Numbered from the stretch's first letter, positions 34,390-42,066 are shown. The stretch is 45,859 nt of DNA from Erginobacter sp964587835 (GCA_964587835.1 CAZPMN010000020.1:1-45859), one strand, 5' to 3'. Translations and numbers: made by a program. The notes: a model not told the origin generated them from the sequence alone.

Positions 34390-34602
34390 ATGGCGATGAA
34401 AACGAATTTGCTAAGAATCGGCCAAGGTCGAGGTATCCTGTTGCCCAAGTCCGTGATTGAGAAATGCGGGTTCGGTAATGAGGTGGAGATGGAAGTGCGG
34501 CGTTACGGGTTGGTTATCTGCTCCGCTCGACAATCGCGTGAGGGTTGGGATAGAGCTTTTGCTCTTATGTGTGAGCAAGGGGGCGACGGGCTTCTCGACT
34601 GA
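34390..34602 (+). CDS. MazE/AbrB-type antitoxin, C-terminally truncated orphan
   Basis: About 70 residues. The N-terminal swapped-hairpin AbrB domain is clear (LLRIGQGRGILLPKSVIEKCG). The second half has REGWDRAFALMCEQGGDGLLD, which in MazE relatives continues into a Trp-containing toxin-binding tail. Here stops follow immediately after LLD. No MazF/PemK gene follows; the next gene is trpA on the other strand. It is therefore an orphan and possibly no longer able to bind a toxin. ATG 34390 or 34396 may be the start; a Shine-Dalgarno is weak. Confidence 0.72.
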   Translation: MAMKTNLLRIGQGRGILLPKSVIEKCGFGNEVEMEVRRYGLVICSARQSREGWDRAFALMCEQGGDGLLD

Positions 34603-34662
34603 TAGTTATAGGCTGCGCATTGTTTTGGATTGAGGGGGCGGAGAGGCTTGTTGTGGGCTGCC

Positions 34663-34690
34663 GGAACAGACAGGAATGTCTGTGCTACTT
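34663..34690. repeat. Small hairpin repeat (ACAGACAGGAATGTCTGT type)
   Basis: ACAGACA (34666-34672), loop GGAA, TGTCTGT (34677-34683), followed by GCTAC. A related copy (GCACAGGCAGGAATGCCGGCTAC) lies at 44014-44036 just before endonuclease IV. It lies at the right edge of the island, next to the trpA stop. Confidence 0.65.
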
Positions 34691-35476
34691 AACGCCGAGG
34701 AGACTGTCGAGGACCTGGAGGGATTGTTTTAGGCCTTTCTCCCGGTTTGTTCCCTCTAAGGAAGGCTTGATCAGGGCGCTGCCGACGATGGCGCCGTCGG
34801 CGGACTGCCAGACTTGGAGCAGCTGTTTCCGGTTGGAGATCCCAAAGCCGACGCAGACCGGCAGCTCGGTTATTCGCTTGATCTCCCTTACCTTCTTCTT
34901 TAACTCTTTCGAGATCTCCGCCTCCCCGCCGGTGACCCCGGTCATCGAGACGTAGTAGATGAAGCCGCTGCTCTTCTTCACGGCCAGCTTGATTCTCTCC
35001 GGGGGGCTGGTCGGGGCGAGGAGGAAGATGGTGTGGACGCCCCGTTCTTTCAGGGCGAGTCGGATCGGGTCGGCCGCTTCCGGGGGGAGGTCGGGGATGA
35101 TCACGCCGTCGACCCCGGACCGGGCGAGGTCGTCGGCCAGTCTCTCCGGCGAACGGCGGAGGAAGGGGTTGAGGTAGCCCATCAGGATCAGGGGGATCTC
35201 GGAGTTCCGGCGAATTTCTGCGGACAGTTGGAGGACGTCGTCGAAGGTCGTGCCCCGCTCCAGGGCGGCTTGGGAGGAGGCCTGGATGGTGGGGCCGTCG
35301 GCGATCGGGTCGGAGAAGGGGACCCCCAGTTCGATGATATCCACCCCCCGTTTCTCCATCTCCCGGACCAGCTTGAGGTTGGTTTCCAGGTCGGGAAAGC
35401 CGGCGGTGAGGTAGGCGATGAAAGCTTTTCGGCCCCGGGTTTTCAGCTCCAGAAATTTTTGGTCGATTCGGTTCAT
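34685..35476 (-). CDS. trpA: Tryptophan synthase alpha chain
   Basis: A 263-residue TIM-barrel subunit that cleaves indole-3-glycerol phosphate and passes indole to TrpB. Motifs: FIAYLTAGFPD, the catalytic Glu in DIIELGVPFSDPIADGP, the catalytic Asp region GVDGVIIPDLPPE, and GFGISNRKQ near the phosphate site. It is the last gene of the trp operon and is separated from trpB by about 215 bp of repeat-rich DNA. The stop lies within a few bases of the small hairpin repeat that marks the island edge. Confidence 0.97.
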   Translation of the reverse strand: MNRIDQKFLELKTRGRKAFIAYLTAGFPDLETNLKLVREMEKRGVDIIELGVPFSDPIADGPTIQASSQAALERGTTFDDVLQLSAEIRRNSEIPLILMGYLNPFLRRSPERLADDLARSGVDGVIIPDLPPEAADPIRLALKERGVHTIFLLAPTSPPERIKLAVKKSSGFIYYVSMTGVTGGEAEISKELKKKVREIKRITELPVCVGFGISNRKQLLQVWQSADGAIVGSALIKPSLEGTNREKGLKQSLQVLDSLLGVK

Positions 35477-35515
35477 AAGGTCATAAGAGATGTAGTATCG
35501 TTCTTTCGCTTCGCT

Positions 35516-35699
35516 TCAGGATTTGCAGGATCAGAATGCCTTCGGCATTCTTTGTGGGAGTTGCAGGATCGCTGCGCTTGACAGCTGGCCCACGGGTTGT
35601 ACCAGCCGCGCCGAAGGCACGGCGATCCTACATCTCCTGCCAGGCGAACGCCGATCCTACAAGCCCTCCGGCTTTGCCGGAAGGGCGATCCTACATTTT
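35516..35699. repeat. Palindrome-rich filler between trpB and trpA
   Basis: CGATCCTACA occurs three times (starting at 35628, 35652 and 35687). Short hairpins lie around it: GAATGCC/GGCATTC near 35536-35552 and CCGGCTTTGCCGG near 35669. No gene is supported here. Confidence 0.6.
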
Positions 35700-36863
35700 T
35701 CCAGGCCGGTTTCTCAATATATCCAGATCTTTATCTCCCCTCCCCGATAAACAGATTATGATCGACTGGTTCTTTTTCATCTTCCGGGCCAGCTTGACGG
35801 CGTAGGCGATGGCGTGGGCCGACTCCAGGGCGGGGATGATCCCCTCCAACCGGCTCAAGAGGTCCGTGGCCCGCAATGTCTCCCGGTCGGTGACCGAGGT
35901 GTACTCGGCGCGGCCGGTTTCCTTGAGCAGGCTATGTTCCGGCCCGACCCCTGGGTAGTCGAGGCCGGCGGAGACGGAGTGGGTCTCGGTGACCTGGCCG
36001 TGGCGATCCTGGAGGAGGTAGCTGTAGCTGCCGTGGAGGACGCCGGGCCGACCCTTGAGCAGGGTGGCGGCGTGCTTCCTCGAGGCCAGGCCGAGGCCGC
36101 CCGCCTCCACCCCGATCATCCTCACCGGGTCCTTGAGGAAGGGATGGAAGAGGCCGAGCGCGTTGGATCCTCCCCCGACGCAGGCGACCAGGCAGTCGGG
36201 GAGTTTCTTCTTCTTGGCCAGGAACTGCCTCCGGGCTTCCTTTCCGATCACCGACTGGAAATCCCGGACCATCTCCGGGTAGGGCCGGGGGCCGACGGTG
36301 GAGCCGAGCAGATAGTAGGTGTCGCGGACGTTGGTCACCCAGTCCCGCATCGCCTCGTTGCAGGCGTCCTTGAGGGTCTTTGATCCGGTCTCGACCGGGA
36401 TCACCTCCGCGCCGAGCAGATCCATCCGGAAGACGTTGAGGGCCTGCCGCCTCATATCCTCGCTCCCCATATAGACCTCGCATTTCAGCCCGAGCAGGGC
36501 GCAGGCGGTGGCGGCGGCCACCCCGTGCTGGCCGGCCCCGGTCTCGGCGATCACCCTCCTTTTGCCCATCGCCTGGGCGAGCAGAGCCTGGCCGAGGCAG
36601 TTGTTGATCTTGTGGGCGCCGGTGTGGCAGAGATCTTCCCGTTTCAGGTAGATCTCCGCCCCGGCGGCGTATCCGGTCAGCCGCTCGGCGAAGTAGAGCG
36701 GGGTGGGCCGCCCGGCGTAATCTTTCAGGAGACCGCGCAGGCGCCGGCGGAAAGCCGGCTCGCACCGGAAACGGCGGTAGGCTTCTTCCAGTTCCCGCAA
36801 GGGAGCCATCAGGGTCTCGGGGACGAACTGCCCCCCGAATTTTGGGGTCTTTTTTCTCTTCAT
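35691..36863 (-). CDS. trpB: Tryptophan synthase beta chain
   Basis: A 390-residue PLP enzyme that condenses indole with serine. FGGQFVPETLM near the N-terminus, the PLP lysine in REDLCHTGAHKINN, ETGAGQHGVA, the phosphate-binding GGGSNA and the C-terminal SGRGDKD mark the TrpB1 class that works with TrpA. ATG 36863 is chosen because AGGAAAG lies just upstream; the longer frame to 36896 reads through a repeat and is not used. It lies between trpF and trpA in the operon. Confidence 0.97.
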   Translation of the reverse strand: MKRKKTPKFGGQFVPETLMAPLRELEEAYRRFRCEPAFRRRLRGLLKDYAGRPTPLYFAERLTGYAAGAEIYLKREDLCHTGAHKINNCLGQALLAQAMGKRRVIAETGAGQHGVAAATACALLGLKCEVYMGSEDMRRQALNVFRMDLLGAEVIPVETGSKTLKDACNEAMRDWVTNVRDTYYLLGSTVGPRPYPEMVRDFQSVIGKEARRQFLAKKKKLPDCLVACVGGGSNALGLFHPFLKDPVRMIGVEAGGLGLASRKHAATLLKGRPGVLHGSYSYLLQDRHGQVTETHSVSAGLDYPGVGPEHSLLKETGRAEYTSVTDRETLRATDLLSRLEGIIPALESAHAIAYAVKLARKMKKNQSIIICLSGRGDKDLDILRNRPGKM

Positions 36864-36881
36864 AATCTTTCCTGACCGGGG

Positions 36882-36909
36882 GTAGGGGCACGGCATGCCG
36901 TGCCCCTAC
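36882..36909. repeat. 28-bp perfect palindrome between trpF and trpB
   Basis: GTAGGGGCACGGCA followed by its exact reverse complement. It covers the last four bases of trpF, including the final base of its stop codon, and runs to within 18 bases of trpB. I have seen this word as a dispersed repeat in unrelated bacterial genomes, so it is more likely a mobile palindrome than a trp-specific site. Confidence 0.75.
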
Positions 36910-37535
36910 GTTATTTCCCGCGCCTCCCCGATGAATGCCTTGATTTTATTATGGTCTTTGATCCCGGGCGAGGATTCCACGCCGGAGGAGACATCGACCC
37001 CCCAGGGTTTGGCTTCCCCGATCGCTTGGGCCACGTTTCCCGGGTTGAGGCCGCCGGCGAGGATGAATTTCAACCCCGCTTCAGCCGCTTCCCGGGCCAG
37101 GGACCAGTCGAAGGTCCGGCCAGTGCCCCCCGCCTGCCGGGCGGTGAAGGTGTCGAGGAGGAAGGCCTCAGGCCGGTAGGCCCGCAGGCGGTCGATCTCG
37201 ATCGGGCCCAGGACGCGGATGGTCTTGAAGTAAGGGAGTCCGAACTGATCGCAGTATTCCGGCGATTCGCGGCCGTGAAACTGGAGGAGATCGAGCTTGC
37301 AGGCGGCGGCGGCCCGGCGGACCACCGGCGGATCCTCATCGAGAAACACCCCGACCCGGCGAATGCCCTCCGGGACCAGGCCGGTCAGTTTCAACGCCCG
37401 CTCGCGGTCGAGAAAACGGGGGCTTGCGGGGACGAAGATGAATCCGGCGAAGTCGACGGGGAGTCCCTCCAGCGCAAGGATATCCTCTTTCCGGGTCAGG
37501 CCGCAGATCTTGATTTTAATTCCGGTTGCCAGCAT
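36906..37535 (-). CDS. trpF: Phosphoribosylanthranilate isomerase
   Basis: A 209-residue TIM-barrel enzyme for the third committed step of tryptophan synthesis. It has the family start KIKICGLTRKED with the catalytic Cys, FVPASPRF, LLQFHGRESPEYC, the catalytic Asp in LLDTF and the phosphate loops LAGGLNPGNV and GVDVSSGVESSPG. Length is normal. It stands between trpC and trpB, both gaps being occupied by palindromic elements. Confidence 0.97.
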   Translation of the reverse strand: MLATGIKIKICGLTRKEDILALEGLPVDFAGFIFVPASPRFLDRERALKLTGLVPEGIRRVGVFLDEDPPVVRRAAAACKLDLLQFHGRESPEYCDQFGLPYFKTIRVLGPIEIDRLRAYRPEAFLLDTFTARQAGGTGRTFDWSLAREAAEAGLKFILAGGLNPGNVAQAIGEAKPWGVDVSSGVESSPGIKDHNKIKAFIGEAREIT

Positions 37536-37544
37536 CTCTATTCT

Positions 37545-37622
37545 CGTAGCGCAGCCCTTCAGGGCTGCATTTCAGGTAGGGCTTCCGTCTGAAGCCGGAT
37601 CTGCGAAAAGCCCTGCGCTACG
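37545..37622. repeat. MITE-like inverted repeat between trpC and trpF
   Basis: CGTAGCGCAG (37545-37554) is the reverse complement of 37613-37622. Inside, GCAGCCC/GGGCTGC forms a hairpin with loop TTCA. The right end overlaps the trpC stop codon region. Confidence 0.75.
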
Positions 37623-38400
37623 TTTCATTGAGCAATTCGCGGATCTTGCCCGCCGGGTCTTCGGACCGGGCCAGGGTCTCGCCGATCAGGACGGCGTCGG
37701 CGCCGCCGTCGGCCAGGCGCCGGACGTCTCCAGCGGATTTGATCCCACTCTCGGCCACTCGGATCCGGTCCTCCGGCACCAGGGGGAGGAGGCGGAGCGA
37801 GGTCTGAAGATCGACGGCTAAGGTTTTCAGGTTCCGGTTGTTGATTCCGATGATCGCGGCCGGGGTTTTTAGGACCATCTCCAGGGCGTCTTCGGAGTGC
37901 GCCTCGACCAGGCAGGCCAGTCCGATCTCCGCCGCCCGGCCGAGGAAGTCGGCCAGCCGGTCCGGAGCGAGCATTTCGGCGATCAGGAGGACGGCGTCGG
38001 CCCCGGCCAGCCGGGACTGGTAGACCTGGTAGGGGTCGATGACGAAGTCCTTGCGTAAAACCGGGAGAAGGACCGCCTCCCTGACCCGGGCCAGGTCATC
38101 GAGGGATCCGCCGAACCATCCGCTCTCGGTCAGGACCGAGACCGCCGCCGCCCCTCCCTCCCGGTAGCTCCGGGCCAGGTCGCCCGGTTCGGTGATCGGG
38201 GCGATCCGTCCGACCGAGGGGGAGGATCTTTTCACCTCGGCGATCAGAGCCGTCCCCCGTCCGGTCAGGGCTCCCCGGAAATCCCGGGTGGGGGGAAGAT
38301 CCCGGGTCATCGAGCGCAGTTCAGCGAGCGGCACCGACTCTTTAGCCGCCGCCACCTCCTTTTGCTTCAATTGCCGGGCTTGTTCCAGAAAAACACTCAT
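37618..38400 (-). CDS. trpC: Indole-3-glycerol phosphate synthase
   Basis: A 260-residue TIM-barrel enzyme that makes indole-3-glycerol phosphate. Family motifs are visible: LIAEVKRSSPSVG with the catalytic Lys, VSVLTESGWFGGSL, LRKDFVIDPYQVY, GINNRNLKT and VAESGIKS. It is separate from trpF, unlike the trpCF fusion of enterobacteria. The stop overlaps a repeat arm, so its last codons may have been shaped by the repeat. Confidence 0.97.
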   Translation of the reverse strand: MSVFLEQARQLKQKEVAAAKESVPLAELRSMTRDLPPTRDFRGALTGRGTALIAEVKRSSPSVGRIAPITEPGDLARSYREGGAAAVSVLTESGWFGGSLDDLARVREAVLLPVLRKDFVIDPYQVYQSRLAGADAVLLIAEMLAPDRLADFLGRAAEIGLACLVEAHSEDALEMVLKTPAAIIGINNRNLKTLAVDLQTSLRLLPLVPEDRIRVAESGIKSAGDVRRLADGGADAVLIGETLARSEDPAGKIRELLNET

Positions 38401-38428
38401 CTTAGTTAACCACCGAACCCAAAATTAT

Positions 38429-38520
38429 TTTACCACAGAGACACAGAGAACACAGAGGGGTAAAATCTCACCTCAGAGATGCGAAATACATAATCCAAAA
38501 CTCTGTGTCTCTGTGGTAAA
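38429..38520. repeat. 20-bp perfect inverted repeat between trpGD and trpC
   Basis: TTTACCACAGAGACACAGAG (38429-38448) is the exact reverse complement of 38501-38520, with a 52-base middle. Another TCTCTGTGGTT half follows at 38532, inside the end of trpGD. It fills the trpGD-trpC gap and could form a large mRNA hairpin. Confidence 0.85.
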
Positions 38521-38522
38521 TA

Positions 38523-40124
38523 TTATCTGTTCTCTGTGGTTGAAGTCAGTTTACGCAGTTTCTCCAGTTTCCCCATCGCTTCCCCGCTCTCGATGGCCGC
38601 CCGGGCTTTCTTCACCCCCTCGGTGATGGTTTCGGCTTCGCCGCCGAGCATAATCACCGCCCCGGCGTTGAGGAGGGCGGCGTCGGTCTTCGGGCCCTGC
38701 TTCCCCTCCAGGATTTCTCGGATGATCTCGGCGTTCTCGGCCGGTTCGCCGCCCTTGAGGTCCTCAGGGCGGCAGGGGGCGAGCCCGGCTTCCTCGGGCG
38801 TGAGGTGGAAGGTCCTGACCTCGCCGTCTTTCAGTTCCGAGACCACCGTCTTTCCGGTCAGGGTGATCTCGTCAAGGCCGTCGGCCCCGTGGACCACCCA
38901 GGCCCGCTCGCTCTCCAGGTCGCCGAGCACCCGGGCCAGGGTCTCGGTCAGGGTCTCGCTGTAAACCCCCAGCAGCTGGACTTTTGCTCCGGCCGGGTTG
39001 GCGAGGGGACCGAGAATGTTGAAGACCGTCCGGATACCGATCTCCCGCCGGGGGCCGATGGCGTGCTTCATCGCCGAGTGGAGCAGGGGAGCGAAGAGAA
39101 AGGCGATCCCGATCTCCTCCAGGCATCGTTCCATCACCTCCGGCGGGGCCATTATATTCACCCCCAGCTCCTTGAGGACGTCGGCGCTGCCACAGCGGCT
39201 GGAGACCGAGCGGTTGCCGTGTTTGGCCACCGTGACTCCCGCCCCGGCGGCGATCAGTCCGGCGGCGGTGGAGATGTTGAAGGTGTCGGACTTATCGCCC
39301 CCGGTGCCGCAGGTGTCGACCACGGTCCGACCGGCCGGGGTCTTGATCCGCCGGGCCATCTTCCGCATCACCTTTGCGCAGCCGGAGATCTCCTCCACCG
39401 TCTCCCCCTTGAGCCTCAAGCCGGTGATGAAGGCCGAGATCTGGGCTTCGGTGGCATCCCCGCCCATAATCGTCTCCATCACCCCGGCCGCCTCCGGGCG
39501 GGTCAGGGAGACCCCGCTGATCACCTTGTCGATGGCGTTCTTGATCGGGATCCCCTCGCTGGTCCCGGCGATGAAGTTGTAGAGCAGCCGCTTGCCGGCC
39601 CGGGTCAGGATCGACTCCGGGTGGAACTGGACCCCCTCGAGGGGGAGTTCGCGGTGGCGCAGGGCCATAATCTCCCCGTCAGGCCCGCGGGCGGTGATCT
39701 CCAGTTCCTCCGGGAGGGACTCCTCCTCGACGACCAGGGAGTGGTAGCGGGTGGCCTCGAAGGGGTTGTCGAGGCCGGAGAAGATGGTCTTCCCGTCGTG
39801 CTTGACCGGGGAGGTCTTGCCGTGGAGGAGCTTCTTCGCCCGGACGATCTTCCCCCCGTAGGCGGCGGCCAGCGCCTGGTGGCCGAGGCAGACCCCGAGG
39901 ATCGGGACCTTCCCGGCGAAGCGCTTGATCAGCTCGATCGAGACCCCGGCCTCCTCCGGACGGCCCGGGCCGGGGGAGATGACGATCCGCTCGGGCCGGA
40001 GGGTTTCGGCTTCCTCGACGGTGATCTGGTCGTTGCGCCGGACCGTCACCTCGGCCCCCAGTTCCTCCAGGTACTGCTTCAGGTTGTAGGTAAAGGAATC
40101 GTAATTGTCGATGAGCAGGATCAC
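38523..40124 (-). CDS. trpGD: Anthranilate synthase amidotransferase-phosphoribosyltransferase fusion
   Basis: A 533-residue fusion of TrpG and TrpD. Residues 1-190 are the glutamine amidotransferase with LLIDNYDSFTYNL, the catalytic Cys in GVCLGHQAL and VQFHPES. Residues about 200-530 are anthranilate phosphoribosyltransferase with DTCGTGGDKSDTFNIST and AKHGNRSVSS. The start is GTG 40124: GGAGGT lies five bases upstream and GTGA overlaps the trpE stop, so the two anthranilate synthase subunits are translationally coupled. The frame upstream of this GTG is not used. This fusion is known from enterobacteria and some others. Confidence 0.96.
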   Translation of the reverse strand: MILLIDNYDSFTYNLKQYLEELGAEVTVRRNDQITVEEAETLRPERIVISPGPGRPEEAGVSIELIKRFAGKVPILGVCLGHQALAAAYGGKIVRAKKLLHGKTSPVKHDGKTIFSGLDNPFEATRYHSLVVEEESLPEELEITARGPDGEIMALRHRELPLEGVQFHPESILTRAGKRLLYNFIAGTSEGIPIKNAIDKVISGVSLTRPEAAGVMETIMGGDATEAQISAFITGLRLKGETVEEISGCAKVMRKMARRIKTPAGRTVVDTCGTGGDKSDTFNISTAAGLIAAGAGVTVAKHGNRSVSSRCGSADVLKELGVNIMAPPEVMERCLEEIGIAFLFAPLLHSAMKHAIGPRREIGIRTVFNILGPLANPAGAKVQLLGVYSETLTETLARVLGDLESERAWVVHGADGLDEITLTGKTVVSELKDGEVRTFHLTPEEAGLAPCRPEDLKGGEPAENAEIIREILEGKQGPKTDAALLNAGAVIMLGGEAETITEGVKKARAAIESGEAMGKLEKLRKLTSTTENR

Positions 40125-41596
40125 TTCAGACCTCCTTCGGCCATTTGAACCGCCCGGAAGAGGGCCTGGGCCTTGTTTAAACATTCCTGGTGTTCCCGTT
40201 CCGGGACCGAGTCGGCGACGATCCCGGCCCCGGCCTGGATAAAGGCGGTCTTGTCCTTGACGATGATGGTCCGGATCAGGATGCAGGAATCGAGGTTGCC
40301 GTCGAAGCTGAAGTAGCCGACCGCCCCTCCGTAAGGACCGCGGTGGAAGGGCTCGAGTTCCTCGATAATCTCCATCGCCCGGATCTTCGGCGCCCCGCTG
40401 ACCGTTCCGGCCGGGAAGGCGGCGGCGAAGGCGTCGTAGGCGTCCCGGGAGGGGTCGAGCTTCCCCCGCAGGTCGGAGACGATGTGCATCACGTGGGAGT
40501 AGCGCTCGATCGCCATCATCTCGTTTACCCGGACCGAGCCGGGGACGGCGACCCGGCCCAGGTCGTTGCGGCCGAGATCGACCAGCATAACATGTTCGGC
40601 CAGTTCCTTGGGGTCGGCCAGAAGTTCCGCCTCCAGCCGCTCGTCCTCCAGTTTCGAGATTCCCCGCGGCCGGGTGCCGGCGATCGGTCTCAGCCGGACC
40701 TCGCCGTCGGTCGCCTGGACCATAATCTCGGGCGAGGAGCCGACCAGGTGGAGGTCGTCGAAACGGAGGAAGAACATATAGGGTGAGGGGTTGATCGTTC
40801 TGAGCGCCCGGTAGACGTTGAAGGGGGAAGTGGAGAGGGGGGCCTGGAAGCGCTGGGAGAGGACGACCTGGAGGATGTCCCCGGCCCGGATGTACTCCTG
40901 GGCCTTAAGGACCGCCCGCTGGAAGTCTTTCGGCTTGGTCCGGCCTTCCAGTTTACCCCCCGGCCGGTCGGCCGGGGGCTGGAAGTAAGTTCCGGGGGAG
41001 GTCCCCAGCAACCGTCCGAGGAGGGTCTCGATCCGAGAGACCGCATCGGAATAGGCGGCGTCGGGGTCGCCCTCGACATGGGCGTTGGCGACGATCTTGA
41101 TCTTGTTGGTCAGCCGGTCGAAGATCAGCAGGGTGTCGGCGACCATAAAGCTTAAGTCGGGGAGGCCCAGCTCGTCGAGTTTCTCCGCGGGGAGTTTCTC
41201 GAAGTAGCGGGCGCAGTCGTAGCTGACGTAACCGACCGCCCCCCCGGAGAAGGGGGGGAGGGACTCGTCGCGGACCGGGCGGTAGTTTTCGAGCAGCCCT
41301 TTCAGGAACATCAGGGGGTTCTTCGTTCTCACCTTCCGGGACCGGCCCCGCTCGCTGATCTCGACTTCCCCGGCCCGGCTCTTGAAGACCAGGGAGGGGT
41401 CGCCCCCGAGAAAGGAGTAGCGCCCGATCCCCGCTCCCGGCTCCACGCTCTCCAACAGGAAGGAGTAGGGCGAGTTCTCCAGCTTGAGAAAGGCCGAGAC
41501 CGGGGTCTCCAGGTCGGCGATCACCTCGGTATAGACCGGGACCAGGTTCCCCTGCCGGGCCTTCTGGCGAAATAATTGCTGATCCGGGTAGTACAT
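40121..41596 (-). CDS. trpE: Anthranilate synthase component I
   Basis: About 491 residues; makes anthranilate from chorismate with ammonia from TrpG. The N-terminal half contains SFLLESVEPG, the LLES tryptophan-feedback site. The chorismate-binding half has PSPYMFFLRF, GTRPRG, DLGRNDLGRVA, the metal site AGTVSGAPKIRAMEII and GPYGGAVGYFS, and GAGIVADSVPE near the end. ATG 41596 is chosen for the GGAG six bases upstream; ATG 41608 is an alternative. The gene follows an attenuator and heads the trp operon. Confidence 0.97.
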   Translation of the reverse strand: MYYPDQQLFRQKARQGNLVPVYTEVIADLETPVSAFLKLENSPYSFLLESVEPGAGIGRYSFLGGDPSLVFKSRAGEVEISERGRSRKVRTKNPLMFLKGLLENYRPVRDESLPPFSGGAVGYVSYDCARYFEKLPAEKLDELGLPDLSFMVADTLLIFDRLTNKIKIVANAHVEGDPDAAYSDAVSRIETLLGRLLGTSPGTYFQPPADRPGGKLEGRTKPKDFQRAVLKAQEYIRAGDILQVVLSQRFQAPLSTSPFNVYRALRTINPSPYMFFLRFDDLHLVGSSPEIMVQATDGEVRLRPIAGTRPRGISKLEDERLEAELLADPKELAEHVMLVDLGRNDLGRVAVPGSVRVNEMMAIERYSHVMHIVSDLRGKLDPSRDAYDAFAAAFPAGTVSGAPKIRAMEIIEELEPFHRGPYGGAVGYFSFDGNLDSCILIRTIIVKDKTAFIQAGAGIVADSVPEREHQECLNKAQALFRAVQMAEGGLK

Positions 41597-41642
41597 TGTA
41601 GTCTCCATTTTATTTGCCTGAAATCGATCTTCATCCGTGAAG

Positions 41643-41683
41643 AAAAAATCCGCGGGCTCCCCCTCTCCAGGGTCCCGCGGTTC
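41643..41683 (-). terminator. trp attenuator (terminator hairpin 3:4)
   Basis: On the minus strand CCGCGGG and CCCGCGG (plus 41674-41680 and 41650-41656) form a stem followed by A and six T residues (plus 41643-41648). It lies between the leader peptide and trpE. The left arm of this stem can instead pair with 41704-41713, giving an antiterminator. Confidence 0.88.
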
Positions 41684-41714
41684 GGACACGCCGAAAACGC
41701 CCGGCGGACCCCGG

Positions 41715-41774
41715 CTAAAGCCGGGTCCCGGCCCAGGCGAAGAAACCGATAGCGTTTTCGACTGTTTTTCTCAT
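41715..41774 (-). CDS. trpL: trp operon leader peptide
   Basis: A 19-codon reading frame, MRKTVENAIGFFAWAGTRL, begins about 10 bases after the -10 box of the trp promoter. Its single Trp codon (TGG, plus 41733-41735) stands just before arm 1 of the 1:2 hairpin (plus 41720-41728), and its stop codon falls in the hairpin loop and start of arm 2. A ribosome stalled at this codon would cover arm 1 and free arm 2 to pair with arm 3, preventing termination. This is the standard attenuation logic of trpL; the presence of only one Trp codon is unusual. The ribosome site is weak (CCAGG directly before the ATG). Confidence 0.8.
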   Translation of the reverse strand: MRKTVENAIGFFAWAGTRL

Positions 41775-41783
41775 CCTGGTGTT

Positions 41784-41812
41784 ACTATAGATAGAAACGC
41801 CTATCGGGTCAA
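41784..41812 (-). promoter_or_regulatory. Sigma-70-type promoter of the trp operon
   Basis: On the minus strand TTGACC (plus 41807-41812), a 17-base spacer and TATAGT (plus 41784-41789). It directly precedes the leader peptide. No TrpR-like palindrome is evident around it. Confidence 0.85.
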
Positions 41813-41911
41813 GCATATTTTAAAATTTTTTCGGAAAGGGAATATCCGGCATTAACTCTCTGCCGGAGCGGGGAGCTTTGACTATTCTCCGGTAGAATAT
41901 ATTCCACCATC

Positions 41912-41947
41912 AAAAAGGCCGGCCCGCGGAAGCGGTCCGGCCTTTTT
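41912..41947. terminator. Bidirectional terminator after tRNA-Ala
   Basis: AAAAAGGCCGG (41912-41922) pairs perfectly with CCGGCCTTTTT (41937-41947). On the minus strand the stem is followed directly by TTTTT within the pairing, typical of a strong intrinsic terminator, and it lies four bases past the tRNA 3' end. Confidence 0.92.
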
Positions 41948-41950
41948 CGA

Positions 41951-42023
41951 TGGAGCTGAGGGGGCTCGAACCCCTGACCCCATGGCTGCCAGCCATGTGC
42001 TCTCCCAGCTGAGCTACAGCCCC
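41951..42023 (-). tRNA. tRNA-Ala (anticodon GGC)
   Basis: Minus strand, 73 bases. Acceptor arms GGGGCTG and CAGCTCC (with G-T pairing), D arm GCTCAGCTGGGAGAGC, anticodon arm CATGG-CTGGCAG-CCATG with anticodon GGC, T arm AGGGG-TTCGAGC-CCCCT, discriminator A. The 3' CCA is not encoded. It has its own promoter and terminator. Confidence 0.97.
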
Positions 42024-42066
42024 ATAAACGCTCACTCCCAACAACGTTGAGCTCAAGGTACCGTCT

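Noticed and set aside
36864..36896. Longer TrpB start
   Set aside because: It runs into the 28-bp palindrome; ATG 36863 has a good Shine-Dalgarno and fits TrpB alignment.
38805..40148. Plus-strand open frame of 447 codons opposite trpGD
   Set aside because: Antisense shadow of a clearly recognised gene with strong codon bias.
40125..40184. N-terminal extension of TrpGD
   Set aside because: These codons overlap the end of trpE in another frame; the GTG at 40124 has a strong ribosome site and matches the family start.
41608..41689. N-terminal extension of TrpE
   Set aside because: The upstream codons read through the attenuator terminator; the family starts near the two ATG codons at 41608 and 41596.
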